From an uncultured Bacteroidota bacterium (GTDB lineage Bacteria > Bacteroidota > Bacteroidia > Flavobacteriales > Flavobacteriaceae): a stretch of DNA of 64,000 bases. Position 1 is the first letter of the stretch, and each line of letters begins with the position of its first letter. The stretch spans positions 1 to 64,000 of the forward strand of contig CAJXVU010000013.1 in assembly GCA_913062555.1 (NCBI GenBank), written 5' to 3'. The position numbers and the translations under genes were made by a program. The notes under the pieces were generated by a model. The model was not told the origin of the DNA. It did no database searches and saw only the letters and a list, made by a program, of their open reading frames with translations. Positions 36,967 through 47,387 of the stretch are shown here, in pieces.

Positions 36967-39098
36967 TGTCAAGAAAAGACCTCCAACATATCGCACTAAA
37001 TCAAGACTCAGTAAAACAACAAGATACTGAGCAAGCATCTTTTTTAACTGCTGAAAATATAGAGGTAAAATCGACATATACAAAGGCCGATTTAACAAAT
37101 ATTGAACATATCAACTTTGTGGCTGGTATTGCACCAAATTTGAGGGGGCCATATAGCACCATGTATGTTCGTAGACCTTGGACGATTCGTCAATATGCAG
37201 GGTTTTCTACGGCAGAGGAAAGTAATGCATTCTATAGACGTAATTTAGAAGCTGGCCAAAAGGGACTATCTGTTGCCTTTGATTTGGCAACTCACCGAGG
37301 ATATGACAGTGATCACGAACGTGTAGTGGGGGATGTTGGAAAAGCCGGAGTAGCAATTGATTCTGTTGAGGATATGAAAATTCTTTTCGATCAAATTCCA
37401 CTAGATAAAATGTCGGTTTCAATGACTATGAATGGCGCCGTTTTACCTATCATGGCCTTCTATATTATTGCTGCCCAAGAACAAGGTGTGAAATTAGATC
37501 AATTGGCTGGAACCATTCAAAATGATATTCTAAAGGAGTTTATGGTTAGAAACACGTACATCTATCCGCCATCACCTTCCATGAATATTATTTCTGATAT
37601 TTTTGATTTCACGAGTAAAAATATGCCAAAGTTTAATAGTATTAGTATTTCCGGATACCATATGCAGGAAGCTGGTGCTACCTGTGATATTGAATTGGCT
37701 TATACTTTAGCTGATGGTTTAGAATATATTAGAAAAGGACTTGAAGCAGGAATGGACATTGACACATTCGCCCCACGATTATCCTTCTTTTGGGCTATTG
37801 GCATGAACCATTTTATGGAAATAGCAAAATTACGTGCGGCACGCATGCTCTGGGCAAAATTGCTAAAACAATTTAATCCTAAAAACAAAAAATCATTAGC
37901 ATTACGGACACATTGTCAAACCAGTGGTTGGAGTTTAACCGAGCAAGATCCATTTAATAATGTATCCAGAACTTGTATTGAAGCTGCTGCTGCTGCATTT
38001 GGAGGAACGCAAAGTTTACACACCAATGCATTAGACGAAGCCATTGCGCTGCCTACTGATTTTTCGGCTAGAATAGCTCGAAATACTCAAATATTTCTTC
38101 AAGAAGAAACTGAAATCACTAAAACAGTCGATCCTTGGGCAGGAAGTTATTATGTTGAAAAACTCACTCATGATATTGTACATAAAGCATGGACACTTAT
38201 AGAAGAAGTTGAAGCTTTAGGGGGAATGACTAAAGCTATTGAAGCAGGAGTTCCCAAAATTAGGATAGAGGAAGCTGCAGCTCGTAAACAAGCACGAATA
38301 GATTCTGGTCAAGATATTATTGTTGGTGTTAATAAATACAAATTAAAAGAAGAGGATCCATTACATATCCTAGAAGTCGATAATCAAACGGTTCGAAAAG
38401 CTCAAATTGAGCGATTAAAAAGCATAAAATCTGAACGAAATTCAATTAAGGTTAAAGCACTATTATCGAAATTAACAGAGGCAGGACGTACAGGAAATGA
38501 AAATTTACTAGCTTTAGCAATTGAAGCGGCTCGTGAACGTGCAACCTTAGGTGAGATTAGTGATGCTTTAGAAGTATCATTTGGCCGTTATAAAGCACAG
38601 ATAAAATCATTTTCAGGCGTGTATAGTAAAGAAATAAAAGACGATAGCTCATTTAAAAAAGCAAAACAATTAGCAGATCAATTTGCTGATCAAGATGGTC
38701 GAAGACCACGAATTATGATTGCAAAAATGGGACAAGATGGACATGATCGTGGAGCTAAGGTTGTTGCCACTGGTTATGCTGATGTAGGCTTTGATGTTGA
38801 TATTGGCCCATTATTTCAAACTCCTAAAGAAGCCGCAAAACAAGCAGTAGAAAACGATGTGCATATCTTAGGTGTCTCTTCTTTAGCTGCAGGACATAAA
38901 ACATTAGTTCCTCAAGTCCTTAAAGAATTAAAAATATATGGCAGGGATGATATTATGGTTGTTGTTGGAGGTGTAATCCCTAAACAAGATTACCAATTTT
39001 TATTTGATGCCGGTGCCGTTGCTGTATTTGGCCCTGGAACCAAAATTAGTGAGGCCGCCATAAAAATTTTAGAAATATTAATTGATGCCGAAGTCTAA
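36966..39098 (+). CDS. mutB: Methylmalonyl-CoA mutase large subunit
   Basis: 710 residues, full length. Interconverts succinyl-CoA and (R)-methylmalonyl-CoA with adenosylcobalamin. Barrel domain: [68 protein letters not shown]-terminal B12 domain with the axial-ligand motif DGHDRG (D591-H593) and [15 protein letters not shown]. Its partner mutA is 1.3 kb upstream, in the same operon. Confidence 0.97.
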   Translation: MSRKDLQHIALNQDSVKQQDTEQASFLTAENIEVKSTYTKADLTNIEHINFVAGIAPNLRGPYSTMYVRRPWTIRQYAGFSTAEESNAFYRRNLEAGQKGLSVAFDLATHRGYDSDHERVVGDVGKAGVAIDSVEDMKILFDQIPLDKMSVSMTMNGAVLPIMAFYIIAAQEQGVKLDQLAGTIQNDILKEFMVRNTYIYPPSPSMNIISDIFDFTSKNMPKFNSISISGYHMQEAGATCDIELAYTLADGLEYIRKGLEAGMDIDTFAPRLSFFWAIGMNHFMEIAKLRAARMLWAKLLKQFNPKNKKSLALRTHCQTSGWSLTEQDPFNNVSRTCIEAAAAAFGGTQSLHTNALDEAIALPTDFSARIARNTQIFLQEETEITKTVDPWAGSYYVEKLTHDIVHKAWTLIEEVEALGGMTKAIEAGVPKIRIEEAAARKQARIDSGQDIIVGVNKYKLKEEDPLHILEVDNQTVRKAQIERLKSIKSERNSIKVKALLSKLTEAGRTGNENLLALAIEAARERATLGEISDALEVSFGRYKAQIKSFSGVYSKEIKDDSSFKKAKQLADQFADQDGRRPRIMIAKMGQDGHDRGAKVVATGYADVGFDVDIGPLFQTPKEAAKQAVENDVHILGVSSLAAGHKTLVPQVLKELKIYGRDDIMVVVGGVIPKQDYQFLFDAGAVAVFGPGTKISEAAIKILEILIDAEV

Positions 39099-39125
39099 TT
39101 TCTGCTTCTTAAATTAAAACATAAA

Positions 39126-39160
39126 AAAAAGGAGTTATTGAATACCAATAGCTCCTTTTT
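39126..39160. terminator. Bidirectional terminator between mutB and porin gene
   Basis: A 15-base stem (39126-39140 with 39146-39160, one G-T pair) around five bases, flanked by A- and T-runs on both sides. It separates mutB (+) from the convergent nirK operon (-). Confidence 0.85.
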
Positions 39161-39185
39161 TCAAATATTAAAATCAATCTTAAAT

Positions 39186-40439
39186 CTATTCTTTTTTATA
39201 AGAAAATAATTTCGGTTTAAATACAAACATTGCCCAACCCCAATTATTAGTGGCATTGTGATCCCCTCCTTTTAAAACCTCCATCGTTTCAGTTGCAAAC
39301 ATTTGCGAGTACCCTACTTGTAAAGTAATATTACTGGCTACTTTGTATCCAAAAGTTAAATCAATTTCAGTCCCTAAACGATCACTCATTTTTACTCCTG
39401 AACCATCAATAACTGTTGCTGCCGCAGAAAATAGGTGTGGCACTATAGCAAATGAATATTTATCCTTTTGATATTTTAAATTTGCACTAAAATCAACCAA
39501 TCCAACAGATTTGCTATGATTCCCCACATAGAAATAATCCATCCATCCGTTAAATTTATGATTAGTTCCAAACCAAGGACTAAAGGATTTTAGCTTATTA
39601 TTTGTAGCATTCATATCTGTTCCAGAAAGCAATTCAACACCCAAGCCGGCATTTAAAGTCCCACTTAATTTATAACTCATGTTGGCTGCAACATTATAGG
39701 CGCTTAAATCAACATCAGCAATTTTTCCTGTTTGGAAATATAATGAAGCGTCTGCTTTAAATTTAGTCTTACCATAAGTAAAACGTGATCCAATAGTTTG
39801 ATTATAATCAACCTTTTGCTCACCATTATTATCAAAAGCGAGTCCGTTATTTAGCATCAAAAAGCTCAATGAAGCATTATTAAAATTGGTATGATACCAT
39901 ACATATTGAAAAGCCTTATTGTTATTTGCGATATAGTCTTGAGAAAATAGAGATTCGGAGTTTTCATTAATAGCCAAACCAAAATCTAATCGCGATTTGT
40001 CATTAGGGGTATAAATAGCAACTAGGGCATCATGCCTTCTCGCTTGCTGCACCCAATTTACGCTACCAAAAATTCGTTGATCATCATAACTAATTTCTTG
40101 ACGCCCAATTTTCAACGAGAACTCTGGACTTAAAAATGCTTGTGCCCAAGCCTCGTGAATAGATACTGCATTCGCATCATTCGTTGAGAGTGTAGGTTCA
40201 TCCCCCCATACTCTTACACTTTGAAAAGAAATAAACGTATTTAGTTTTTCGCTTTCATATTTAAAATTTAGTCTAGATCGTTGTGACACAAATGTTGCTG
40301 CATCCATTCCATCTGGAGCTAAAGTTTTATAACCATGTCGATATTCAAATCGTGGTCTAAATTCTGCTGAGACGTCCAACTCTTGTGCGGACACAAAACA
40401 GGTAATTGATAAAAATAAAAAGACTACTAAATTTTTCAT
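39186..40439 (-). CDS. Alginate-export-family outer-membrane porin
   Basis: 417 residues, signal peptide ending FVSAQ. Barrel pattern of the alginate_exp family: EFRPRFEYRHGYKT, FVSQRSRLNFKYESEKL, IHEAWAQAFLSPEFSLKIGR, QEISYDDQRIFGSVNWVQQA. Last gene of the nirK operon, 29 bases after ric. In this setting its substrate is more likely nitrite or a small solute than alginate; that is inference from position alone. Confidence 0.85.
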   Translation of the reverse strand: MKNLVVFLFLSITCFVSAQELDVSAEFRPRFEYRHGYKTLAPDGMDAATFVSQRSRLNFKYESEKLNTFISFQSVRVWGDEPTLSTNDANAVSIHEAWAQAFLSPEFSLKIGRQEISYDDQRIFGSVNWVQQARRHDALVAIYTPNDKSRLDFGLAINENSESLFSQDYIANNNKAFQYVWYHTNFNNASLSFLMLNNGLAFDNNGEQKVDYNQTIGSRFTYGKTKFKADASLYFQTGKIADVDLSAYNVAANMSYKLSGTLNAGLGVELLSGTDMNATNNKLKSFSPWFGTNHKFNGWMDYFYVGNHSKSVGLVDFSANLKYQKDKYSFAIVPHLFSAAATVIDGSGVKMSDRLGTEIDLTFGYKVASNITLQVGYSQMFATETMEVLKGGDHNATNNWGWAMFVFKPKLFSYKKE

Positions 40440-40468
40440 CGTATTGTGTTTTATGAATTAATATAAAA

Positions 40469-41182
40469 TTATAATTCTTTCTCTAACTGAATTGCCTTAG
40501 GGTGCAAAATATTATTCTCTAAATGAATATGCTGATGTAAATCTTGCTCAAATTCATCCAACTTTGCATACAAGGCTCTAAATGTATTACAAGCTTCTTC
40601 CGGTGGTGTATAATTATTTGTCAAGTAAGCAATTGTTTTAAAAATATCACCAGCAGATTCATGCTCGGCTTCCATCATTTGAATAGGATTATTAACCGAA
40701 CCAAATGGTGGCAGTGTTACAGACCCATTTTCATTTTTAAGAATCACTAATTTCTTAATATATGGAAATAAAATAATTTCCTCTTTTTTCATGTGAGATG
40801 TTAACTCATTAGCCACCTCGTTAAACAGCGTGTTTATTTCTAAAACCTCACTATAATGATGTCCATGAACCTCAGCTACCCTATTTGAATATTGAAGAAT
40901 TAAAGGAATTGATTCTTCAACGTAACTATGATGTACATTAACAATATGATCCATTAAAAAGTCTAATTCCCAAGTATTATAATTATAGGCTCGAGGAGCG
41001 TCGTCAACCGCTAAAAGTTCCGCTTTCAATTGCTGAACATCTACATCCTTTTTTTCACAAGCTCTATCAATGCTAATTCCCCCTCCACAGCAAAAATCAA
41101 TACCATATTTTTTAAACACATGTGCTGTTTTTATATTTTCAGCCACTACTTCTGCTACCGTTTTGTCTTCTATTGTTGTCAT
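40469..41182 (-). CDS. ric: Di-iron iron-sulfur-cluster repair protein (Ric/ScdA)
   Basis: 237 residues. N-terminal DUF542 with the C31-C32 pair in GIDFCCGGG; C-terminal hemerythrin-like di-iron domain with HIVNVHHSYVEE, HGHHYSEV, HMKKEEIILFPY, EHESAGD and HQHIHLENNILHPKA. Ric repairs iron-sulfur clusters damaged by nitric oxide or peroxide. Being encoded with nirK, whose product makes nitric oxide, fits well. Confidence 0.95.
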   Translation of the reverse strand: MTTIEDKTVAEVVAENIKTAHVFKKYGIDFCCGGGISIDRACEKKDVDVQQLKAELLAVDDAPRAYNYNTWELDFLMDHIVNVHHSYVEESIPLILQYSNRVAEVHGHHYSEVLEINTLFNEVANELTSHMKKEEIILFPYIKKLVILKNENGSVTLPPFGSVNNPIQMMEAEHESAGDIFKTIAYLTNNYTPPEEACNTFRALYAKLDEFEQDLHQHIHLENNILHPKAIQLEKEL

Positions 41183-41212
41183 AATTATTATTTATATTAC
41201 AAAAAGTAATTG

Positions 41213-41827
41213 TTAATTTGTCTCAGCCAAATCAAGAATGGTTTTCACAGTTTCTTTATTATCCACTCCTAAACCTTCTTGCTGATGTACCATTACACCA
41301 TTAGTATCAAACACACTAATAATATTTGAATGTGAAAAATCCATAGGTGATATTTTTTTATAATTCACAGCTAATACCGCTGCAAATTCTCTAGTCATCT
41401 CGATGCTACTTCTTAAAAACAGCCATTGCTCCGATTCCATATTATTTTCTTTTGCAAAGGCTTTAAGGCGTGTAGGTGTATCTGTTTCTGGATCAATACT
41501 TACTAAAATAAGTTTAACTTTTCCTTTATTATTCTTCGGAATTTGAGCTTCAATATTTCTCATATCAGAAACCAATCTTGGACAGGCCGCTTTACAGGTT
41601 GTATAAATCATAACCATTACCAAAATATCACCTTTAAGAGATTTTAACTCGATGTCTACATTATCTTGAGTGGTCCAAGTAGACGGTAAATTGAATATAG
41701 ATAGTTCTAAGATTTCATTTGACACCGCTTCTTTTGGACTAATATCAGAAGCTATATTAGTGTTTTTATTATTCTTACATGATGTAATAACTAGTGCTAT
41801 TACAAGAATTTTTATAAGTGCTTTCAT
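41213..41827 (-). CDS. SCO-family copper chaperone
   Basis: 204 residues, lipoprotein signal (ITSC, Cys 17). Thioredoxin-like SCO domain with the copper-binding cysteines C78 and C82 in TTCKAACP and the third ligand H166 in DFSHSNII. SCO proteins deliver copper to cytochrome oxidase CuA or to copper nitrite reductase; here it lies in the nirK operon and probably loads NirK. Confidence 0.93.
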   Translation of the reverse strand: MKALIKILVIALVITSCKNNKNTNIASDISPKEAVSNEILELSIFNLPSTWTTQDNVDIELKSLKGDILVMVMIYTTCKAACPRLVSDMRNIEAQIPKNNKGKVKLILVSIDPETDTPTRLKAFAKENNMESEQWLFLRSSIEMTREFAAVLAVNYKKISPMDFSHSNIISVFDTNGVMVHQQEGLGVDNKETVKTILDLAETN

Positions 41828-41890
41828 AGCTTTATAATTATTTTTAAAATATTCACATGCCGTTCAAAACGTCATACTTAATGTTATCAT

Positions 41891-42676
41891 TTACTCCAAA
41901 ACCTCAACGTCTTTAACGCATCTAAACCCTAGGTTTCGGCCTGTATAATTTGCTTTAATACTCCCTCTAAGTGCATAGCGCATAAAAGCTGCATAATTCA
42001 TTAAATCTGAAGCGCCAACGGCTGCGCTTCCGCAGAAAAGGTTAGTATCCTTATCTACATCTTTTCTAGACTCCCCCGAGATCAATACGGAGTTAAAATC
42101 TAAAGTCCATTCCCAAACCAATCCATGGAGGTCATAGATTCCCCAATAATTTTTAAAAGTTGACCCTATGGGGTTTTCAAATGTTTTAGGAGCTTCATAC
42201 CAGGTTAGAATTTTTTGATTGTATTCTGGCAAAATTCTTGCGTCTGGCAACTTTTCATCGGCCATAGCCGCATACTCCCATTCATCGACAGTAGGTAATC
42301 TTTTTCCTTGGCATTCACAATAGGATTTTGCTGAAAACCAAGACACATTTGTTACCGGAGAAATGGGAAGAAAATTAATTCCTAGCGTAACATCATCTTC
42401 CCATTTCACCAAATAACTCTCTTCGGAAAAAAGGCGTATTATTTTAGACTTTTTCCATTTTGGATATTTTTTAACGAATTCTAAATAATCATTATTCGTT
42501 ACTGGATAAATGTCCATTTTAAAATCTCTCACAACCACAGTTGCAGAGTCCGTTCCATATAGTGGTATAAAACTTCCACCAGTTACAAGAACCATTTCGT
42601 TTTCAGATTGACCAAGAATATTGTTTGAACAACCTATTACCAAAAAAACCAATATCAATCTAAAAAACGAAACCAT
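41891..42676 (-). CDS. Formylglycine-generating-enzyme-like (SUMF1 fold) protein
   Basis: 261 residues. Signal peptide with a possible lipobox (VIGC). SUMF1/EgtB/PvdO fold: MVLVTGGSFIPLYG, DIYPVTNNDYLEFVKKYP, PVTNVSWFSAKSYCECQGKR, LPTVDEWEYAA, WEWTLDF and the final GRNLGFRCVKD. No sulfatase gene is near, so true formylglycine formation is unlikely. Its place directly after nirK (11 bases) points to a role in nitrite-reductase maturation or function, but none is proven. Confidence 0.88.
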   Translation of the reverse strand: MVSFFRLILVFLVIGCSNNILGQSENEMVLVTGGSFIPLYGTDSATVVVRDFKMDIYPVTNNDYLEFVKKYPKWKKSKIIRLFSEESYLVKWEDDVTLGINFLPISPVTNVSWFSAKSYCECQGKRLPTVDEWEYAAMADEKLPDARILPEYNQKILTWYEAPKTFENPIGSTFKNYWGIYDLHGLVWEWTLDFNSVLISGESRKDVDKDTNLFCGSAAVGASDLMNYAAFMRYALRGSIKANYTGRNLGFRCVKDVEVLE

Positions 42677-42687
42677 TCTATTTTATT

Positions 42688-44166
42688 TTAGTGAGCACTT
42701 CTTCTACTTCTAACCATTGCAGGAGTTACCTCTTTTTTAGAGTTATCCCAGCTGTTGTATACATAAGTAAGAACATTTGCAATTTCTTCATCTGTAAGAT
42801 CTTGTCTAGTCATGACACTGTTATAAGTCACACCATTAACAACAACCTCTCCTGTTTTACCGTTTAGAATAATATCTATTGCACGGTTAACATTGGCATT
42901 TAAATAATCTGATTTTGACAATGGAGGAAATGCATTTGCTATCCCTTGTCCTTCGGCTTGATGACAAGCAAAACAAGTTTGCATATAAGTTGCTTTACCA
43001 TACTCCATTTTTTCTTCTAGAGTTTTTGCAGAAGCCACAGCTTGATCAGCTCCTTCTACAGCAGGCATATCTTGAATTCCACCACCCTCTGGTTGATAAA
43101 TCCCTTCTTCTTGCATACCAGAATAGATTTTTAAATCTTCTTCTCCTTCTACTTTAAGCATTCCTAATGCGCCTTTATTAAAGGCTCTAAAAATGGCGTG
43201 ATCAACAATAATAAAAGTTCCAGGAACATCGACTCTAAATTCTACCATAGCGGCACCACCAACAGGTATAAGTGTAGTTTGTACATTCGTATTCACAAGG
43301 TCTCCACCTTCAACGTTTACCTTATCGAATATTTCTCCAATAACATGGAATGATGACACTAAATTTGGTCCTCCATTCCCAACAAAAAGTCTTACGGTTT
43401 CACCAACTTTAGCAGTAATTGCATTATCTCCAGTTAAAGAACCTACCTTACCATTAAATACAACATAGTCCGCATCCTCAGCAACTGCTTTTTTCATATC
43501 GAAAGGCTGTAATCCACGTTCTCCTGTTTCTCCTTTAGTATAAAAATCACCTTGCATTATATAATATTCTTTATCAACTTTAGGTAATCCCCCTTCAGGC
43601 TCTACCAAAATCAAACCATACATTCCATTTGCAATATGCATCCCAACTGGTGCAGTTGCACAGTGATATACATATAATCCAGGATTCAACACTTTAAATG
43701 AAAACTGAGCTTCTTTACCAGGTGCAACAAAAGATGACGTAGCTCCACCCCCTGGGCCTGTTACAGCGTGTAAATCTATATTGTGAGGCAACTTGTTATC
43801 TGGATGATTTTTTAGATGAAACTCTACTTCATCACCTACTCTTGTTCTAATAAAACTTCCAGGAACTGATCCTCCAAAAGTCCAAAAGGTATACTTTACA
43901 CCATCTGTCATTTCACCAACCTCTTCTAATATTTCCATATTAACGATTAGCTTTTTTGCTTTTCTACGTCCAACAGGAGTTGGGACATGTGGTGGAGCAG
44001 TTAATTCCGCAACCATTTCTCTACTTACAGGAATGTCTGCAGTGTTTTGATAATCCTTTTTTTCATTATTGTCTACACAAGAAAATAAGGCGATAAGTGG
44101 CGTTAATGCAATCAATAACATTAATGCTTTCATCTTTGATAATCTTTGATTTAACTTCATGAACAA
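42688..44166 (-). CDS. nirK: Copper nitrite reductase fused to cytochrome c
   Basis: 492 residues; the ATG at 44133 would also work. Reduces nitrite to nitric oxide on the periplasmic side. Lipobox FSC (C30) anchors it to a membrane. Type 1 copper ligands: H128, C169, H177, M182; type 2 ligands: H133, H168, H323; catalytic D131 and H274 (in [26 protein letters not shown]). The C-terminal 110 residues are a cytochrome c with CFACH (398-402), which would feed electrons straight into the copper sites. First gene of a five-gene operon. Confidence 0.96.
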   Translation of the reverse strand: MFMKLNQRLSKMKALMLLIALTPLIALFSCVDNNEKKDYQNTADIPVSREMVAELTAPPHVPTPVGRRKAKKLIVNMEILEEVGEMTDGVKYTFWTFGGSVPGSFIRTRVGDEVEFHLKNHPDNKLPHNIDLHAVTGPGGGATSSFVAPGKEAQFSFKVLNPGLYVYHCATAPVGMHIANGMYGLILVEPEGGLPKVDKEYYIMQGDFYTKGETGERGLQPFDMKKAVAEDADYVVFNGKVGSLTGDNAITAKVGETVRLFVGNGGPNLVSSFHVIGEIFDKVNVEGGDLVNTNVQTTLIPVGGAAMVEFRVDVPGTFIIVDHAIFRAFNKGALGMLKVEGEEDLKIYSGMQEEGIYQPEGGGIQDMPAVEGADQAVASAKTLEEKMEYGKATYMQTCFACHQAEGQGIANAFPPLSKSDYLNANVNRAIDIILNGKTGEVVVNGVTYNSVMTRQDLTDEEIANVLTYVYNSWDNSKKEVTPAMVRSRRSAH

Positions 44167-44216
44167 ATTATTTAGTTGATTTTAATATAAAAAGACGTTT
44201 TTATCTTTTATAGGGT

Positions 44217-44259
44217 CAAAATTAAATCCAAACAAAATTATAAAACATGATTTTTATCA
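44217..44259 (-). promoter_or_regulatory. nirK promoter with FNR/CRP-like box
   Basis: Minus strand: TGAT-N4-ATCA at 44248-44259, matching the core of FNR-type sites, centred at 44253.5. A -7 element TAATTTTG lies at 44217-44224, implying a start near 44212, so the box sits at about -41.5, the classic class II activator position. A second TAATTTTG at 44233-44240 overlaps this spacing. No -33 TTG is needed in such an arrangement. Confidence 0.45.
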
Positions 44260-44490
44260 GTTATCAAACTTTAATAATTTATTTTTAAATTAAATAATTC
44301 CAATTTGTAGTTAACTATCAAATTGAATCTTTAAAATTCTAGCTTAGTTTATTTCAAAATATATTCAATTTTATACTGGCTTTTCTTACATAAAAGCGGT
44401 ACATTCGCTTTCTATCTGCCGATCTTTTAATACACCATATTGTTAAATTATTTATGTAATATCATTACATGAATGCAAAACTTATTACTC
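44260..44490. other. Upstream regions of nirK and the M16 peptidase gene
   Basis: Very AT-rich spacer of the divergent nirK and M16 genes. Apart from the nirK box at 44217-44259 I see no further motif; no TAnnTTTG element is clear for the M16 gene. Confidence 0.4.
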
Positions 44491-47334
44491 ATGAATATTA
44501 AAACGCAGCTGTTATGTTATGTTTTACTAACAACAACACTAGCAGGATTTTCGCAAAATTCAGATTTAGAAAAATCACAACCCGAAGCTCAAATTGAGAC
44601 CAAAAAAATTCCGATAGATCCCAATGTGAAAATCGGCAAATTGTCAAATGGTTTGACCTATTATATTAGAAACAATGGAAAACCAGCAAATAAAGTTGAA
44701 TTGCGCCTAGTGGTGAATGCCGGTTCAATATTAGAGAATGATAAGCAACTGGGTTTAGCGCATTTTATGGAGCACATGAATTTTAATGGCACCAAAAACT
44801 TTAAGAAAAATGAGCTTGTCGATTACTTACAAAGTATTGGCGTCAAATTTGGTGCAGATCTTAATGCCTATACAAGTTTTGATGAAACTGTATACATCTT
44901 ACCCATCCCTAGTGATGATCCTGAAAAATTAGAAAAAGGATTTCAAATTATTGAAGATTGGGCGCATAACGCAACCTTAACCGACGAAGCTATTGATGAT
45001 GAACGAGGCGTAGTTCTTGAAGAATACAGATTAGGTCTTGGACCAAATAAAAGAATGATGCAAAAGTATTTGCCCAAATTAATGCATGGTTCAAAATATG
45101 CCAGCAGACTCCCAATAGGTACTAAAGAAAATCTTGAAAACTTTACTTATGAGGATGTCCGTAGTTATTATAAAGATTGGTACCGTCCAGATTTAATGGC
45201 AGTAGTTGCTGTTGGAGATTTGGATGTTGAACAATTAGAGGCAAAGATTAAAGAACATTTTGGAGGGATTGCGAAAGCAGATAACCCAAAAAAAAGAGCG
45301 TCATTCGATCTTCCAAATCACAAAGAAACCTTTGTTACCATAGCTACAGATAAAGAAGCCGCATTTTCACAAGTTCAAATAATGTATAAGGACACTTATA
45401 ATGCGCCTAAAATTGAAACTACAGTAGATTATCGCGATATGCTAATAAGAAATTTATTTAGTGGTATGATTAATAATAGGCTTACCGAGCTTACCAATAA
45501 ACCAAATCCGCCCTTTGTATATGGCTTCTCTAACTATGGCGGGACTTTTTCACGATCTAAAAATGCATATCAAAGTTTTGCAATGACCAGTGAAACGGGG
45601 CAACTTGAAGCCTTAAAAACATTATTAGAAGAAAATGAACGTGTAAAACGTCATGGTTTCCAAGAAAGTGAATTTGATCGTGCAAAAAAGAATATTTTGG
45701 CAGGCATAGAGAAACAATTTAAAGATAGAGATAAACAAGAAAGCGGTCGAATTATTGGGGAATATGTCAATCATTTTTTAAGTGATGAACCCATTCCAGG
45801 AGTTGCCTGGGAATTTAATACAACGAAACAATACCTTGAGAATATTCAACTGTCTGAAATAAATATGCTTATAACCAATTTTATTCATGACGACAACCGT
45901 GTTATCATCCTAACTGGCCCTGAAAAAGAAGGATTGACACCAGCCACTGAAACAGAAGTATTAGCACTGTTAGAAGGAATTAAAACGTCTAACATTGAAG
46001 CGTATAAAGATTCGGAAATCAGAGAAAATCTAGTTGAAAATATTCTTAAGGAAGGCAGTATAACCAACACAGAAAGGAATGATTTAATTGATGCTACTAC
46101 ATTTACTCTAAGTAATGGTGCCACCGTAACTTATAAAAAAACAGATTTTAAGAATGATGAAGTATTGTTTGAAGCGACTAGTTTTGGTGGAACTAGTTTA
46201 TATACAGACGAAGAATATCTTGCCACAAACTTTGCTAATGGTGGCCTTTCAGAAGCAGGAATTGGAGGTTTATCAAAAACAGATTTAAGTAAAATGCTAA
46301 GTGGTAAAATTGTACGTGTAAATCCATATATTCAATTAATTTCAGAAGGATTTAGAGGTCAAGCCGCGCCTAAAGATTTAGAGACTTTGTTTCAACAAGT
46401 TTATCTATATTTTACAGATTTAAACAAAGACGATGAAGCCTATACCTCATATATAAATAAACAAAAAAGTTTCTTAAGCAACTTAATGGCTAATCCTCAA
46501 TTCTATTTTTCTAATGAAACAGGAAAGTTTAGAAATAAAGGAAATAAAAGATATACAGGCTTTCCAACCCCAGAAAAAATGGATGAGGCCAACTATAACT
46601 TGGCCTATAAAAAATATCAAGAACGCTTTGCTGACGCAGGGGATTTTAACTTCTATTTTGTCGGTAATATTGATGAAGAACAGCTTAAATTATTTTCAAA
46701 AACATACCTTGCTTCATTACCTACTACCAATTCAAATGAATCCTTTAAACCCACGGTATTTAGGGAAAAGGATACTTATAGAAAACAAATTGTTAATCGA
46801 GGGAAAGATCCAAAAAGCTTAGTCTCTATCAATTGGGGGGAAGATGACATCGAATATTCGGCTAAGAAAAAATTAGAAATTACCGCATTGGGAGAAATTT
46901 TAACTATAAAATTGATTGAAAAACTTAGAGAAGAAGAAGGCGGTGTATATGGAGTAGGTGCAAGAGGCTCATTCAGAAAAATTTCATTTACCGGTGTTGA
47001 TTTCACAATATCATTTCCATGTGGCCCAGAAAATGTTGATAAATTAATTGCTGCTGCACTAGCGGAGGTAGAAAAAATTAAAATTGAAGGTCCAACAGAA
47101 AAAGATCTTTTAAAAATAAAAGAATCCTATTTGCTTAAATATAAAGAAGACATTAAAAAGAATAGATTTTGGTTAGCAAACTTCATACGTTCTACACAAG
47201 AAAACAGCGATCCTGCAGCTGTTTTAAAGAGCGAAGCAGCTATCAATGCTTTAACTATTGAAGGCATAAAAAATGTAGCTAATGAGTTTTTGGATGAAAA
47301 TTACTTTTTAGGTATACTATTACCTGAAGAATAA
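44491..47334 (+). CDS. M16-family zinc metallopeptidase
   Basis: 947 residues from the ATG at 44491; another ATG at 44473 adds six residues. Signal peptide ending TLAGFSQ. Zinc motif HFMEH at 91-95 and the downstream glutamates in ERGVVLEEYRLG (about 171-180). The second half is a typical inactive M16 domain (LREEEGGVYGVGARGSF). Periplasmic processing peptidase of insulinase type; the natural substrate is unknown. Alone on its transcript, with a terminator. Confidence 0.95.
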   Translation: MNIKTQLLCYVLLTTTLAGFSQNSDLEKSQPEAQIETKKIPIDPNVKIGKLSNGLTYYIRNNGKPANKVELRLVVNAGSILENDKQLGLAHFMEHMNFNGTKNFKKNELVDYLQSIGVKFGADLNAYTSFDETVYILPIPSDDPEKLEKGFQIIEDWAHNATLTDEAIDDERGVVLEEYRLGLGPNKRMMQKYLPKLMHGSKYASRLPIGTKENLENFTYEDVRSYYKDWYRPDLMAVVAVGDLDVEQLEAKIKEHFGGIAKADNPKKRASFDLPNHKETFVTIATDKEAAFSQVQIMYKDTYNAPKIETTVDYRDMLIRNLFSGMINNRLTELTNKPNPPFVYGFSNYGGTFSRSKNAYQSFAMTSETGQLEALKTLLEENERVKRHGFQESEFDRAKKNILAGIEKQFKDRDKQESGRIIGEYVNHFLSDEPIPGVAWEFNTTKQYLENIQLSEINMLITNFIHDDNRVIILTGPEKEGLTPATETEVLALLEGIKTSNIEAYKDSEIRENLVENILKEGSITNTERNDLIDATTFTLSNGATVTYKKTDFKNDEVLFEATSFGGTSLYTDEEYLATNFANGGLSEAGIGGLSKTDLSKMLSGKIVRVNPYIQLISEGFRGQAAPKDLETLFQQVYLYFTDLNKDDEAYTSYINKQKSFLSNLMANPQFYFSNETGKFRNKGNKRYTGFPTPEKMDEANYNLAYKKYQERFADAGDFNFYFVGNIDEEQLKLFSKTYLASLPTTNSNESFKPTVFREKDTYRKQIVNRGKDPKSLVSINWGEDDIEYSAKKKLEITALGEILTIKLIEKLREEEGGVYGVGARGSFRKISFTGVDFTISFPCGPENVDKLIAAALAEVEKIKIEGPTEKDLLKIKESYLLKYKEDIKKNRFWLANFIRSTQENSDPAAVLKSEAAINALTIEGIKNVANEFLDENYFLGILLPEE

Positions 47335-47357
47335 TGTATTCCTTTTATAAAAATCAT

Positions 47358-47387
47358 AAAGGTGGCTTATAATAGTCACCTTTTTTT
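47358..47387 (+). terminator. M16 peptidase terminator
   Basis: AAAGGTGGCT pairs with AGTCACCTTT (one G-T pair) over six bases, followed by a T-run; 24 bases beyond the stop. Confidence 0.8.

Noticed and set aside
46514-46822. Frame inside the M16 peptidase gene
   Set aside because: Same-strand shadow frame; the M16 frame is continuous through it and carries the second domain.
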